Part shown: positions 29,612 to 40,961 of the stretch, one piece after another
Position numbering within the stretch: the stretch's first letter is position 1
How the letters are laid out: the number at the start of each line of letters is the position of its first letter
Source of the DNA: Methylovirgula sp. HY1
GTDB lineage: Bacteria; Pseudomonadota; Alphaproteobacteria; Rhizobiales; Beijerinckiaceae
Length of the DNA stretch: 64,000 bases
Reading direction: 5' to 3'
NCBI RefSeq assembly: GCF_019343105.1
Contig: NZ_CP073764.1
Location: 1,426,001 to 1,490,000, forward strand
Position numbers and translations under genes: made by a program
Notes under the pieces: model-generated
What the model saw: the letters and a program-made list of their open reading frames with translations, nothing else
Databases searched by the model: none
Told to the model about the DNA's origin: nothing

Positions 29612-32600
29612 TCAATTTCTTCATTCATCGGCCGATTTTCGCCTCGGCGATCGCCATCATCATGGTTCTCGCGGGCGCCGTTGCCTATTTTCTGCTGCCG
29701 ATTTCGCAGTTCCCCGACATCACGCCGCCGCAGGTCGTGGTGAGCGCAATGTATCCGGGGGCCAGCGCCCAGGTCGTCGCCGATACGGTGACAACGCCGC
29801 TCGAGCAGCAGATCAACGGTGTGCAGGGCATGACCTATATGTCGTCTTCGAGTTCGAACGACGGCTCGTCGACGATCACCATCACATTCAATGTCGGCTA
29901 CCCGCTCGCCATTGCCGCCGTCGACGTCCAGAATCGCGTTGCACAAGCGACATCATCTCTGCCAGCGATCGTCAACCAGGGCGGCGTGACGATCAAGAAG
30001 CAGAATCCCAACTTCGTGCTGATCGTCAATCTTACCTCGCCGGACCATTCCGTCGACCCGATCGCGCTCAGCAACTATGCCTATTTGCAGATTGCCGATC
30101 CGCTCAAGCGTCTGCCCGGCGTCGGCGACGTGCAAATTTTCGGCGAGCGGCGCTATTCGATGCGTATCTGGCTCGACCCAGACAAGCTCGCCAATCTCGG
30201 CATCACCGCCATCGACGTGCAGAATGCGATCGCCGAACAAAACATCCAGGTTGCGGCCGGCAAGATCGGCCAATCTCCGGCGCCGAAGGGCACGGCCTTC
30301 GAAATGCAGGTCAATGCCGTCGGCCGGCTGAGCAATCCGAAGGAGTTCGGCGATATAGTGATTCGCGCCAACCCTTCGTCCGGCTCGGTCGTGCGGTTGC
30401 GCGATGTCGCGCGGATCGAACTCGGCTCGCTGCAATATAGTTCGTCGGGCTTTTACGGCAACGATCCGACGGTCGTTCTCGGGGTCTTCCAACTGCCCGG
30501 CTCGAACGCGCTTGAATTGCAGCAGCGCGTCAAAGACAAGATGCAAGAACTCGCCAAGCGCTTCCCAAAAGGCATTGCCTATGGGATGCACTATGACACG
30601 ACGCGTTTCGTCTCGGCATCGATGCATGACGTGGTGATCACGCTCGCGGAGGCGCTTCTGCTCGTCATCGCCGTCGTGTTCGTCTTTTTGCAGAGCTGGC
30701 GCACGACTCTCATACCGACGATCGCAATCCCGGTGTCGCTCATTGCGACGCTTGCCATTATGGAGGCGCTCGGCTTCTCGCTCAACATGCTGAGTCTCCT
30801 CGGCATGGTGCTCGCCATCGGCCTCGTGGTCGATGATGCGATCGTCGTCGTCGAAAATGTCGAGCGTCAGCTCGAGGCCGGCCTACCGCCGCTTCAGGCG
30901 GCCCTCAAGGCAATGTCCGAAGTGACCGGACCGATCATCGCGACGACCGCTGTGCTGATGGCTGTCTTCGTTCCCGTCGCTTTCATCCCCGGCGTTGCCG
31001 GACGACTCTACAACCAGTTCGCGCTCACTGTCGCGATCTCCGTCGGCGTGTCGGCATTCAATTCGCTCACCCTCAGTCCAGCGCTCGCCGCCGCCTTTCT
31101 GAAACATCGGCCGGCGACGACTTTCGCGCCGTTTCGCTGGTTCAATTCCGGCTTCGAACGGCTTTCGCATGCCTATGCGAGGTCGGTTCGGACATTGATC
31201 CGCCTGCGCTGGGGAATGCTCGGCCTGTTCGCAGCAGGCATTGCCGCGACTTTCCTGATTTGGCAGCACATTCCCTCGACCTTCCTGCCGGTCGAGGACC
31301 AAGGCTATTTCTTCGTCGTGATCCAGCTTCCCGATGGGGCGTCGCTGCAGCGCACGGATGCTGTGGCCAAGCAGGTACGCGGCATCCTGCGGGCGACACC
31401 CGGCGTCGATAACGTCATCTCGATCAGCGGCCTCAATTTTCTGACCAACGCTTCGCAGTCCAATTCGGCGGTCGAATTCGCAATCCTCAAGCCCTGGGAT
31501 GCGCGAGGACCGGCGGAGAATGCTTCGCGCATCGTCGCCGCGGTGCGCCCGAAGCTCATGGCAATCCCCGGAGCCTTCGCGCTGAGCTTCGATCCGCCGT
31601 CAATTCCGGGGCTTGGCACCACCGGCGGCTTCGAATTCGAGGTCGAAGATCTCACCGGCCGCGGCAGCAAGGCGCTCAACGACGTGACCCAAGCGCTGAT
31701 CGCCGAGGCCCGCAAACAGCCCGAGCTCAATCCGCAGCAATTGTTTTCGTCCTTCAGCACCTCGACACCGCAGTTCAATTACGATCTCGACCGCACCAAG
31801 GCGAAGCTCCTCGGCTTGACGCTGCCGGATGTCTTCAACACGCTGCAGATCTATCTCGGCTCGCTCTACATTAACGACTTCAACCTGTTCGGCCGCACCT
31901 TCCGGGTGACTCTGCAGGCCGACAAGAATGCCCGCGCGGCGGCGACAGATATTTCGCGCCTCTATGTGCGCAACGTCTCCGGCGGTATGGTGCCTCTCAG
32001 CACGCTCGGCCGCTTACGCCCGATCGTCGGTCCCGAGACCGTCCCGCACTACAATGACTACGCCTCGGCGCTGATCAACGGCGGTCCGGCACCGGGCTAT
32101 AGTTCCGGGCAGGCCGTCGCGGCGATGCAGCGGGTGGCTGCAAAAGTGCTGCCTCGGGATTTCGCCTATGAATGGACCGGCATCACCTTCCAGGAGCTGA
32201 AGGCAGGCTCGATCGCCTCTCTCATCTTCGGTCTGGCCATTGTTTTCGTCTTTCTCATTCTCGCCGCGCAATATGAGAGTTGGACCATGCCCTTTATGGT
32301 CCTGCTCGCCGTCCCCCTCGCCCTTTTCGGTGCCTTGCTTGCGATTTGGCTGCGCAGCATGCAGATCGACGTCTATTCGCAGATCGGCTTCGTCATGCTG
32401 ATCGGACTCGCGGCCAAGAATGCCATCCTCATCGTCGAATTCGCGCGGCGCCGTCGCGAGGAAGGATTTGGCATTGTCGAGGCGGCAATGGAAGCCGGAC
32501 GGCTTCGCCTGCGGCCGATCCTGATGACCGCATTCGCCTTCATCCTCGGCGTGGTGCCGCTGATGTTTGCCGCGGGTGCGGGCGCTGCGAGCCGTCAATC

Positions 32601-32775
32601 GATCGGCACCACCGTCTTCGGCGGCATGCTCGCGGCTACATTTCTGACGCTGCTTTTCGTGCCGGTATTCTATGCCGTCATCGAGCGGCTGCGCGAACGC
32701 GGCGGTGACGCGGAACCCGTGCCAGCGCCGGTGATCGAAACTGAACGCGAGTCGCGCTCCGAGGCGGCTGAATAG
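29608..32775 (+). CDS. RND multidrug efflux pump, inner-membrane HAE1/AcrB-like
   Basis: 1055 residues with GTG start. It has the RND layout of twelve membrane helices and two large periplasmic loops. The proton-relay residues are present: the Asp-Asp pair in GLVVDDAIVVVENVER (helix 4) and the lysine in GLAAKNAILIVEFARRRREE (helix 10). N-terminus MINFFIHRPIFASAIAIIMV and the PISQFPDITPPQVVVSAMYP segment are typical of HAE1 multidrug pumps. It is followed directly by its adaptor and lies behind TetR operators. No outer membrane factor is in this operon, so it may borrow the NodT-type factor encoded at 35048-36541. Confidence 0.93.
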   Translation: MINFFIHRPIFASAIAIIMVLAGAVAYFLLPISQFPDITPPQVVVSAMYPGASAQVVADTVTTPLEQQINGVQGMTYMSSSSSNDGSSTITITFNVGYPLAIAAVDVQNRVAQATSSLPAIVNQGGVTIKKQNPNFVLIVNLTSPDHSVDPIALSNYAYLQIADPLKRLPGVGDVQIFGERRYSMRIWLDPDKLANLGITAIDVQNAIAEQNIQVAAGKIGQSPAPKGTAFEMQVNAVGRLSNPKEFGDIVIRANPSSGSVVRLRDVARIELGSLQYSSSGFYGNDPTVVLGVFQLPGSNALELQQRVKDKMQELAKRFPKGIAYGMHYDTTRFVSASMHDVVITLAEALLLVIAVVFVFLQSWRTTLIPTIAIPVSLIATLAIMEALGFSLNMLSLLGMVLAIGLVVDDAIVVVENVERQLEAGLPPLQAALKAMSEVTGPIIATTAVLMAVFVPVAFIPGVAGRLYNQFALTVAISVGVSAFNSLTLSPALAAAFLKHRPATTFAPFRWFNSGFERLSHAYARSVRTLIRLRWGMLGLFAAGIAATFLIWQHIPSTFLPVEDQGYFFVVIQLPDGASLQRTDAVAKQVRGILRATPGVDNVISISGLNFLTNASQSNSAVEFAILKPWDARGPAENASRIVAAVRPKLMAIPGAFALSFDPPSIPGLGTTGGFEFEVEDLTGRGSKALNDVTQALIAEARKQPELNPQQLFSSFSTSTPQFNYDLDRTKAKLLGLTLPDVFNTLQIYLGSLYINDFNLFGRTFRVTLQADKNARAAATDISRLYVRNVSGGMVPLSTLGRLRPIVGPETVPHYNDYASALINGGPAPGYSSGQAVAAMQRVAAKVLPRDFAYEWTGITFQELKAGSIASLIFGLAIVFVFLILAAQYESWTMPFMVLLAVPLALFGALLAIWLRSMQIDVYSQIGFVMLIGLAAKNAILIVEFARRRREEGFGIVEAAMEAGRLRLRPILMTAFAFILGVVPLMFAAGAGAASRQSIGTTVFGGMLAATFLTLLFVPVFYAVIERLRERGGDAEPVPAPVIETERESRSEAAE

Positions 32776-32792
32776 GATTGGAGACTAAGATC

Positions 32793-33932
32793 GTGCGGAT
32801 TCCCAAGCTTCTTGTCGGCACTGCCGCCGTCGGCGCGATGGCGGCCCTGCTGATGGCACGTGACCTGCCCGGCCTTTTTGGCGGAAGGACGAGCACGGCC
32901 GCTGCCGCTATGGCGATGCCGGCCATGCCGGTGCCCGTCGCGAAGGTCATTAAAAAGACCATTCCGATTTATCTCGACTATGCGGCACGGACGGAAGCGA
33001 TCCAGAACGTGACGCTCGAAGCCAAAACATACGGCTATTTGCAACGACAAGTCATGCCGGAGGGCGCCGACGTCAAAGCCGGCGATCTCCTCTACAAGAT
33101 CGATCCCCGCGATTATCAAGCAGCACTCGATCAGGTGAAGGCACAGGCGGCCCGCGATGTCGCCGCGCTCGATTATGCCCGCGGCAATCTCAATCGCGGC
33201 ACCCAGCTCGCGCGCAGCGGCTTTCTGGCCAAGGACACATTCGATCAACGCCAGAGCGCCCTGCTCCAAGCCCAAGCCGCGCTCGCCATGGACAAGGCCG
33301 CGATCCACACCGCGGAAATCAATCTCAGCTATACTGAAATTCGGGCGCCTTTCGCCGGCCGGATCGGCCGCAATCAAGCTGCGCTCGGCACATTGGTCAG
33401 CGCCGGCAGTACCGTGCTCAATACATTGGTGCAGCTCGATCCAATCTATGTCGCGTTCAATCCGAGCGAAACGGATCTTGCCGCTATCCAGCAAGCTCTC
33501 GTCGCGGGAAAGGTCGAGACCGACATTCTGCTTCCCGGCGAAACCGAGCCGCATTACCACGGCGAGCTGAGCTTCCTCGACAATGTCGTCGATCGCGCCA
33601 CGGGAACGATTGCCGCCCGCGCCACCATCGGCAATGCCGATCACAGCTTGCTGCCAGGTCAATATGTCCGGGTTCGGCTGCATTTGAAGGAAGAGCCCAA
33701 CGCTCTGATGGTGCCGCAGACGGCGCTCGGTTCGAGCCAACTCGGCAAATATGTCTATGTGATCGGCAAAGGCGACACGGCCGAGCAGCGCCTCGTCTCG
33801 CTCGGACCGACGGACGGCGGCTTGGTGACGATCGTCAAGGGCGTCGCTGAGGGCGATCGGATCATCGATGGCAATCTGCAAAAGATCGGCCCCGGCGCAC
33901 GGGTGCTGCCGCTGCCGATCAAAGCAAACTAA
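32793..33932 (+). CDS. RND periplasmic adaptor (MFP/AcrA-like)
   Basis: 379 residues from the GTG at 32793, which has GGAG nine bases upstream; a TTG at 32778 is possible. The N-terminus is a membrane anchor or signal (LLVGTAAVGAMAALLMARDLPG). The lipoyl/hairpin region (VTLEAKTYGYLQRQVMPEGA and GDLLYKIDPRDYQAALDQVK) and the beta-barrel segment (YTEIRAPFAGRIGRNQAALG) are those of AcrA/MexA-type adaptors. It bridges the upstream pump to an outer membrane channel. Pump-before-adaptor gene order is less common than the reverse. Confidence 0.9.
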   Translation: MRIPKLLVGTAAVGAMAALLMARDLPGLFGGRTSTAAAAMAMPAMPVPVAKVIKKTIPIYLDYAARTEAIQNVTLEAKTYGYLQRQVMPEGADVKAGDLLYKIDPRDYQAALDQVKAQAARDVAALDYARGNLNRGTQLARSGFLAKDTFDQRQSALLQAQAALAMDKAAIHTAEINLSYTEIRAPFAGRIGRNQAALGTLVSAGSTVLNTLVQLDPIYVAFNPSETDLAAIQQALVAGKVETDILLPGETEPHYHGELSFLDNVVDRATGTIAARATIGNADHSLLPGQYVRVRLHLKEEPNALMVPQTALGSSQLGKYVYVIGKGDTAEQRLVSLGPTDGGLVTIVKGVAEGDRIIDGNLQKIGPGARVLPLPIKAN

Positions 33933-33944
33933 CCCGGCAGATCA

Positions 33945-33976
33945 GATGCAATCGGCGCCGCCGCTCCGATTGCATC
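33945..33976. terminator. Bidirectional terminator-like hairpin
   Basis: GATGCAATCGG (33945-33955) and CCGATTGCATC (33966-33976) make a perfect 11-bp stem with a 10-base loop in the 51-base gap between the convergent adaptor and aldo/keto reductase genes. There is no T-tract. Confidence 0.5.
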
Positions 33977-33983
33977 GATGGGC

Positions 33984-34982
<999 letters not shown>

Positions 34983-35047
34983 TCAGTTCATGGCCGGCGC
35001 ATGCTAAAACCATGCGGAACGGCGGCGCCAGCGCTGCGTGCAATAGG

Positions 35048-36541
35048 TCATTGCCCCAAGGGAACAAAGGCGCCGCGCGGGATCCCGCGCTCATCGAGCT
35101 TGGGCAATTGCGCGACATCCCAACTCCCGCCGAGGGCTTTGACCAGGCGAATGTCCGCTTCCATGCGGCGGCGTTGGATATCGACCTGATTACGCTGGTT
35201 CGACAGCGCATAGGTCTGCGCGGTGATGACCTGCAAATAGGTATCTTCGCCACCGATATAAAGGTTGGTGAAGGTTCGCAACGATCGGTTCGCCGCCATC
35301 ACCGCCGCGCGCTGCTGCAATGCTTCCGTGCCGAGGATGCGCAGCGCGGCTAGATTGTCCTCGACCTGCCGGAAGGCCGTCAGCGTCGTTTGTCGATAAA
35401 AGGCGACGTCGCCATCATAGGCGGCCCGCGTCGCATCCGATTGCGCGCGAATGCGACCGCCATCGAAGAGCGGCTGCGTCAGCGAAGTGCCGACGGCCCA
35501 GAACAAGCTCGGCCAGCCAAACCAATTCGCCGGATTGGTGCCTTCGAATCCGGCTAGAGCCGCCAGATTCAGCGAAGGATAGAAGGCCGTTTGAGCGATG
35601 CCGATCTGTTCGTTTGCTGCGGCGACGCGGCGTTCAGCAGCGGCAATGTCGGGCCGGCGCTGCAACAGTTCGGACGGAATCGCCGCCGGAATTTTAGGCG
35701 GCTCGAGCCGCAGCGGCGCCGGCTTCAGGGTGAAGGAGGCCGGCGGCTGGCCGATCAGCACCGCGATCGCATGTTCATATCGCGCCCGCATCACCCCGAT
35801 ATCGGTGTCTTGCACACGCGTCGTGGCGAGCTGCGTCTGCGCCTGTTCGACGTCGGATTCCGGCGCGAGGCCGCCCACGCGACGGTTTCGGGTGAGGCGC
35901 AACGCATGCGTATAGGCGCGCACCGTATCGTCGAGCAGGCGCTGTTGCGCATCCGCTGCCCGCAACTCGATATAATCGAGCGCCAGTTCGGCATGAAGGC
36001 TCAAGTTCACCGTCGCCAGGTCGGCGGAGGAGGCCTGTGCCTCCTCGCGCGAGGCCGCGACCATACGCTGAATGCGCCCCCAAACGTCGACTTCGTAATT
36101 TAGATCGAACGGCAGTTGTAGCTCGCCAGTAGGCTGCGGATTCGGCAACAGAAAATAGGGTTGATGACGCGAGTCTTCGAGCGAGGCGACGTTGACACCG
36201 ACGCCGACGCTCGGAAATTCGGCGGCACGCTGATAGCGGATCATCGCCCGCGCCTCGCGAAAACGTGCCGCGCTCTCCTTCAAGGTCTGGTTCGCCACGG
36301 TCAGTTCGTCCTCGAGCCGATCAAGCTCCGGGTCGCCGAAAATCTCCCACCATTTACCCCGGTTGATCTGATCCTCGGGCCGCGCCGGCAGCCATGTGCC
36401 GGCGGTCTTGTAATCGGCTGGCGTGGCCTCCTTAAAATGCGCCGTCATCGGCACGGACGGCGTCTCATATTCCGGCCCGACGGTGCAGCCCGTCAGCAGC
36501 AGCCCGAGGGTTGCGGCAAATCGGCGATGAAGCAGATCCAT
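35048..36541 (-). CDS. NodT-family outer membrane efflux lipoprotein
   Basis: 497 residues. A lipoprotein signal ends in the lipobox LTGC (about residues 16-19), followed by the typical CTVGPEYETPSVPM. Two repeats of the TolC/OprM fold are evident, including RFREARAMIRYQRAAEFPSV and RRPDIAAAERRVAAANEQIG. It forms the outer membrane channel of a tripartite RND pump. Its ATG abuts the adaptor stop directly (36541/36542), so the RND-adaptor-channel genes (40961 to 35048, leftward) are one operon. Confidence 0.92.
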   Translation of the reverse strand: MDLLHRRFAATLGLLLTGCTVGPEYETPSVPMTAHFKEATPADYKTAGTWLPARPEDQINRGKWWEIFGDPELDRLEDELTVANQTLKESAARFREARAMIRYQRAAEFPSVGVGVNVASLEDSRHQPYFLLPNPQPTGELQLPFDLNYEVDVWGRIQRMVAASREEAQASSADLATVNLSLHAELALDYIELRAADAQQRLLDDTVRAYTHALRLTRNRRVGGLAPESDVEQAQTQLATTRVQDTDIGVMRARYEHAIAVLIGQPPASFTLKPAPLRLEPPKIPAAIPSELLQRRPDIAAAERRVAAANEQIGIAQTAFYPSLNLAALAGFEGTNPANWFGWPSLFWAVGTSLTQPLFDGGRIRAQSDATRAAYDGDVAFYRQTTLTAFRQVEDNLAALRILGTEALQQRAAVMAANRSLRTFTNLYIGGEDTYLQVITAQTYALSNQRNQVDIQRRRMEADIRLVKALGGSWDVAQLPKLDERGIPRGAFVPLGQ

Positions 36542-37774
36542 TCAGACAGCTCCGGCCGGCTTGCTGCTGCTCACCCGAACCGGAGTGCCGCTGATGAGAG
36601 AATCGGAAGGATTGACGATCACTTGATCGGTGTGGCCGAGGCCGGACATCACCTCTACCCTGTCGCCATAGTCGCGGCCGATCTTAATCGGCACCAGTTC
36701 CGCCTTGCCCTTACGCACCACGCCGACACGCAAACCTTCGCTGCGAAACAGCAATGTATTGGCGGGGATCGTCACGGTCTCCTGCCGCCCGGGCAACTTG
36801 AAATGCACCCACGTATACGCACCGGGCAACAGTTTATCGTCGGCATTATCGACATCCACTTCGACCAGCAAAGTGCGGGTCGCCCGATTGATCGCATTAC
36901 TGGTACGCACCAAAGTGCCCTGGAAATCTTGGTTGGGATATTCTTCGAGAGTCACCGTGGGCTTCTCGCCGCCATGAATCGAAGGCGAATAGAGTTCCGG
37001 CACCGCAACATAGATGCGCAGCGTCTTGATCGCTTCCATATGAAACAATTCGGTGCTCGGCGTGCCGGCTCCGGCATTGATCAGATCGCCCACATCGGTG
37101 TTGCGCGCGGTGATCACGCCATCGAACGGGGCATAGACCTTTTCATAGGACTGAAGTTGCTCGAGTCGCGCCACATCCGCCTGTCGCGAGGCGACGATCG
37201 CCTGGTCGGCAGCATAGGCGCCAGCCGCATTGTCGCGTTCCTGCGTCGAAACAGACTGCGACCGCAGCAAGTTTGCGGTGCGCCGGGCGGTAATCTTCGC
37301 GAGCTTGGTATTGGCCTCGGCCGTAGCCAGATCGGCGCGCGCCTGGCGCAATTGCTGATCCACTTCCGGCGTCTCGATCTGAGCGAGCAGATCGCCTTTT
37401 CGAACATGCGCACCTATGTCGAAATACCAATGCTTCAAATAGCCATTGGTGCGGGCGTAAATCGGCGTATCGGTAAAAGCCGTGGTTTGCCCTGGCAGCA
37501 CCAAAGACTGATCGGGGGCATCGGGCTGCGGCTGGATGACTTTGACGATCTGCACCGCCGTTTTTTCGGTATCGACCGCCAGAGCCGCCTCGGCCAAGGT
37601 GCGGCCGCGAAGTCCAAAATAGATGCCGATCGCAAGCAGAGCGATCACCCCGAGGATGATGATGACCACCCCCTGCGGCGGTCGTTTTGCCGATAGCAAT
37701 GGCGCGCGATCGCGCTCTGGCATCGCCGGATGCGTCACCTTCGACTCCGCGGGTTCGGGGGTGTCAAGCATCAC
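36542..37774 (-). CDS. RND periplasmic adaptor (HlyD/MFP family)
   Basis: 410 residues. One N-terminal membrane segment (GVVIIILGVIALLAIGIYFG, about residues 34-53) anchors it. The hairpin is flanked by YARTNGYLKHWYFDIGAHVR (lipoyl half) and VYAPFDGVITARNTDVGDLI. The C-terminal beta-barrel and membrane-proximal domains are complete. Middle gene of the RND operon; only four bases separate its start from the pump stop. Confidence 0.92.
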   Translation of the reverse strand: MMLDTPEPAESKVTHPAMPERDRAPLLSAKRPPQGVVIIILGVIALLAIGIYFGLRGRTLAEAALAVDTEKTAVQIVKVIQPQPDAPDQSLVLPGQTTAFTDTPIYARTNGYLKHWYFDIGAHVRKGDLLAQIETPEVDQQLRQARADLATAEANTKLAKITARRTANLLRSQSVSTQERDNAAGAYAADQAIVASRQADVARLEQLQSYEKVYAPFDGVITARNTDVGDLINAGAGTPSTELFHMEAIKTLRIYVAVPELYSPSIHGGEKPTVTLEEYPNQDFQGTLVRTSNAINRATRTLLVEVDVDNADDKLLPGAYTWVHFKLPGRQETVTIPANTLLFRSEGLRVGVVRKGKAELVPIKIGRDYGDRVEVMSGLGHTDQVIVNPSDSLISGTPVRVSSSKPAGAV

Positions 37775-37778
37775 GCCA

Positions 37779-40700
37779 TCAAGCTCCTATGACCTGTGGG
37801 TCAGACTGTTCTCGGCTTCTACCGGTCGTGCCAGCGTTGCGCCTCGCGTGCAACAGCGAGAAAACCGTCGGGACGAAGATCAATGTGGCAACCGTCGCAA
37901 GCAACAAGCCGCCGATCACCGCACGGCCAAGCGGCGCATTCTGCTCGCCGCCCTCGCCAGCGCCAAGTGCCATCGGCACCATGCCGATGATCATCGCCAT
38001 CGCGGTCATCAGCACCGGGCGAAACCGGGTAAAACCGGCATCGATCGCGGCGCGGATTGCATCACCATGCTCAGCCAGACGGTCGCGCGCAAAAGAGACC
38101 ACCAGAATGCTGTTCGCGGTCGCAACGCCCATACACATGATCGCGCCCATGAGTGCCGGAACACTCAAGGTCGTTCCCGTGAAGAATAGAAAAAGGACAA
38201 TCCCCGCCAAAGCCGCCGGCAAGGCGGTGATGATGATAAAGGCGTCCGACCAAGACTGGAAGTTGACGACAATCAGCAGATAGACGAACAGAATCGAGAA
38301 AGCGAGACCAGCGAACAGGCTCACATAGGCCCCGCGCATCGTTTCCATTTGCCCGCGAATGGTGACGAAGCTCCCACGTGGCAGAAGATGCCGGTTCGCA
38401 TCGACGATACGCGTGATGTCGCGGCCTACGGCGCCAAGATCGCGCCCCTTCACATTGGCATAGATATCGATCACACGGCGGATGTTATAATGGTCGGCCG
38501 CCGCCATCTCCTGCGACCGTTTGATCGTTGCGACATCGGCCAGGATCGCCGGCGCATGCGCGGCCGCGCCCGTGATCGGAAGGTTCTGCAGATCCTGCAA
38601 GGATTGAATGTCATATTGCGGCGCTTCGGCGGCGAGGTTGTAGTTAACTCCATTGCGTTGATTGAGAAAGAACATCGGCGCCGTCTGAAAACTGCCGCTC
38701 AGCGTATCAAGCACGCTGGTAGCCACGTCGCTCTCAGAGAGGCCAGCCTGCTGCGCCTTGGTCCGGTCGACGTCGACCTGAAACACAGGGTAGTCGAAAT
38801 CCTGCTGGATGCGCGCATCGACGACGCCGGTGACGGAGCGGACGCGTTGGAGGATACGATCGGCCAGCGCATGATTGGCGTTGATGTCGGCACCACTGAT
38901 CTGGATATCGATCGGGGACGGCAGGCCGAAATTCAGAATTTGCGTAATCATATCGGCCGGCAAGCTATAGAAGGTGACGCCGGGAAACGCATGCGCCAAG
39001 ACCGTGCGGAGCTTTTTGACATAGCCTTCGGTCGGGTGATGGTCCGGCTTGAGGGAGACCATGATATCGGCGTCTGCCGCGCCGATCACGCCCGACGTCT
39101 GATGCGTCAAGTTGATGCCGCTGTAAGGCAGGCCGATATTGTCGAGGATGGCGCCCATCTCGTGCCGCGGGATGACCTGACGGATCTTGGCCTCGACGAG
39201 ATCTGCGAGCCGTGCGGCCTCTTCGATCCGCGTGCCGGTCTTGGCCCGCATATGCAGAATGAACTGGCCGCTATCGGTGTCGGGGAAAAAATCCTGGCCG
39301 AGCCAAGGCGCCAAGGCGAAAACGGTGACGCACGCAACGAGGAAACCTGGCACGAACAAGGTGCGGCGATAGACGAGGACAGTGAGGAGGCTGTGATAGC
39401 CGAAACGCAACCGTTCGAACTGGTGCTCGAAGCCGCGTTGGAACAGCACCAGCGGATTGCGCGACGCTACGGCACCATGCTGCTTTGCCCGCAGCAGATA
39501 CATTGCCATAGTCGGCACGAGTGTGCGCGACAGCACGTAGGAGGCGAGCATGGCGAAGACCACGGCCTCCGCCAGCGGTACGAACAGAAAGCGCGCGACG
39601 CCCCCGAGCAGAAACATCGGCACGAACACGATGCAAATCGACAGAGTGGAGACCAGCGCCGGCACCGCGATCTGGGAAGCGCCGTTCAAGATGGCGTCGC
39701 GCAGGCCTTGCCCCTCTTCCAGGTAGCGTTCGATATTCTCGATCGTCACGGTGGCGTCATCGACGAGGATGCCGACCGCGAGCGCCAAGCCGCCCAGCGT
39801 CATGATATTGATCGTCTGACCGATGAAGCTGAGCACCATGATCGATGTGAGAATCGACAGCGGGATCGAGACCGCGATGATGAGCGTGCTTCGCCAACTG
39901 CCGAGAAAGATCAGAATCATCAGCGCAGTCAGGCCGGCGGCGATGACCGCCTCGCGGACCACACTGGCGACGGCGCCCTTGACGAAAACCGATTGGTCGC
40001 CAAGCGGCTCGATCCGCAATTCCGGCGGCAGCGTCTGCGCAATGCGCGGAAGCTTCGCACGAATAGCGTTGACGACGCTGATCGTCGACGCGTCGCCGGC
40101 CTTGATGATGCTGACCAGCACGCCGCGCCGCCCATTCTGCCGCACGACATTGGTTTGCGGCGCAAACCCATTGGCGACGGTGGCGACATCACGCAGATAG
40201 ATCGTAGCATTGCCGATGGTTTTGATCGGTAGATCGTTGAGCTGTTTGACCGTGCGCGTCGTGCCGTTGACGTGAACGTCATATTCGAATTGCGAGATTT
40301 TCACTGTGCCGGACGGCAGCACCAGATATTGCTTCGCCACGGCGTTCAGCACGTCGGCAGGCGCGAGCCCTTTCGCCTGAAGCTGCTTCGGATTGAGGCT
40401 GATCATCATCTCGCGCAGCTTGCCGCCATAGGGATATGGCACCATGGCGCCCGGCACGGTGACGAGCTGCGGTCGCAGAAAGTTCATGGCGAGATCGTTG
40501 AGCGCCTGCTCGGACAAGCCGGTTCCCGAGAGGCCGAGCTGAAGAATCGGCACGCTCGAGGCGCTATAGTTGAGGATTAGCGGCGGCACGGTGCCCGGCG
40601 GCATTTGCCGGAGCATCGTCTGTGAAGCGGCTGTGACCTGCGCGTTGGCGGTGTCGAGACGCGCATGCGGCTGCAGGAAGATCTTGACCAGCGCCACGCC

Positions 40701-40961
40701 GTTATAGCTCGTCGATTCGACATGCTGGATATTGTCCACGAGCGTGGTGAGCGCACGCTCATAAGTAGTTGTTATCCGACCTTCCATCTCTTCCGGATTG
40801 AGGCCAGTATAGGTCCAGACCACCGCGACGACCGGGATGTTGATGTTGGGGAAAATGTCGGTCGGCGTGTCGAGGATCACCAACGGACTCAGGATCAAGA
40901 TCAGCAGCGCCAGCACGACGAAAGTATAGGGCCGATCGAGCGCAAGGCGGACGATCCACAT
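37779..40961 (-). CDS. RND efflux pump, divergent HAE-type subgroup
   Basis: 1060 residues, twelve membrane helices and two periplasmic loops. N-terminus MWIVRLALDRPYTFVVLALL. The helix-4 Asp-Asp pair is present (VGILVDDATVTIENIERYLE), but in helix 10 the usual AKN with the proton-relay lysine is replaced by TAN (GVATANSILVVSFARDRLAE). This is a recurrent subgroup trait, so the pump is probably functional with altered coupling. First gene of a leftward RND-adaptor-channel operon. Substrate is unknown. Confidence 0.9.
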   Translation of the reverse strand: MWIVRLALDRPYTFVVLALLILILSPLVILDTPTDIFPNINIPVVAVVWTYTGLNPEEMEGRITTTYERALTTLVDNIQHVESTSYNGVALVKIFLQPHARLDTANAQVTAASQTMLRQMPPGTVPPLILNYSASSVPILQLGLSGTGLSEQALNDLAMNFLRPQLVTVPGAMVPYPYGGKLREMMISLNPKQLQAKGLAPADVLNAVAKQYLVLPSGTVKISQFEYDVHVNGTTRTVKQLNDLPIKTIGNATIYLRDVATVANGFAPQTNVVRQNGRRGVLVSIIKAGDASTISVVNAIRAKLPRIAQTLPPELRIEPLGDQSVFVKGAVASVVREAVIAAGLTALMILIFLGSWRSTLIIAVSIPLSILTSIMVLSFIGQTINIMTLGGLALAVGILVDDATVTIENIERYLEEGQGLRDAILNGASQIAVPALVSTLSICIVFVPMFLLGGVARFLFVPLAEAVVFAMLASYVLSRTLVPTMAMYLLRAKQHGAVASRNPLVLFQRGFEHQFERLRFGYHSLLTVLVYRRTLFVPGFLVACVTVFALAPWLGQDFFPDTDSGQFILHMRAKTGTRIEEAARLADLVEAKIRQVIPRHEMGAILDNIGLPYSGINLTHQTSGVIGAADADIMVSLKPDHHPTEGYVKKLRTVLAHAFPGVTFYSLPADMITQILNFGLPSPIDIQISGADINANHALADRILQRVRSVTGVVDARIQQDFDYPVFQVDVDRTKAQQAGLSESDVATSVLDTLSGSFQTAPMFFLNQRNGVNYNLAAEAPQYDIQSLQDLQNLPITGAAAHAPAILADVATIKRSQEMAAADHYNIRRVIDIYANVKGRDLGAVGRDITRIVDANRHLLPRGSFVTIRGQMETMRGAYVSLFAGLAFSILFVYLLIVVNFQSWSDAFIIITALPAALAGIVLFLFFTGTTLSVPALMGAIMCMGVATANSILVVSFARDRLAEHGDAIRAAIDAGFTRFRPVLMTAMAMIIGMVPMALGAGEGGEQNAPLGRAVIGGLLLATVATLIFVPTVFSLLHARRNAGTTGRSREQSDPQVIGA

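Noticed and set aside
38349-40232. 627-codon open frame on the plus strand
   Set aside because: Antisense to the second RND pump; histidine/arginine/aspartate-rich, as expected of a mirror frame.
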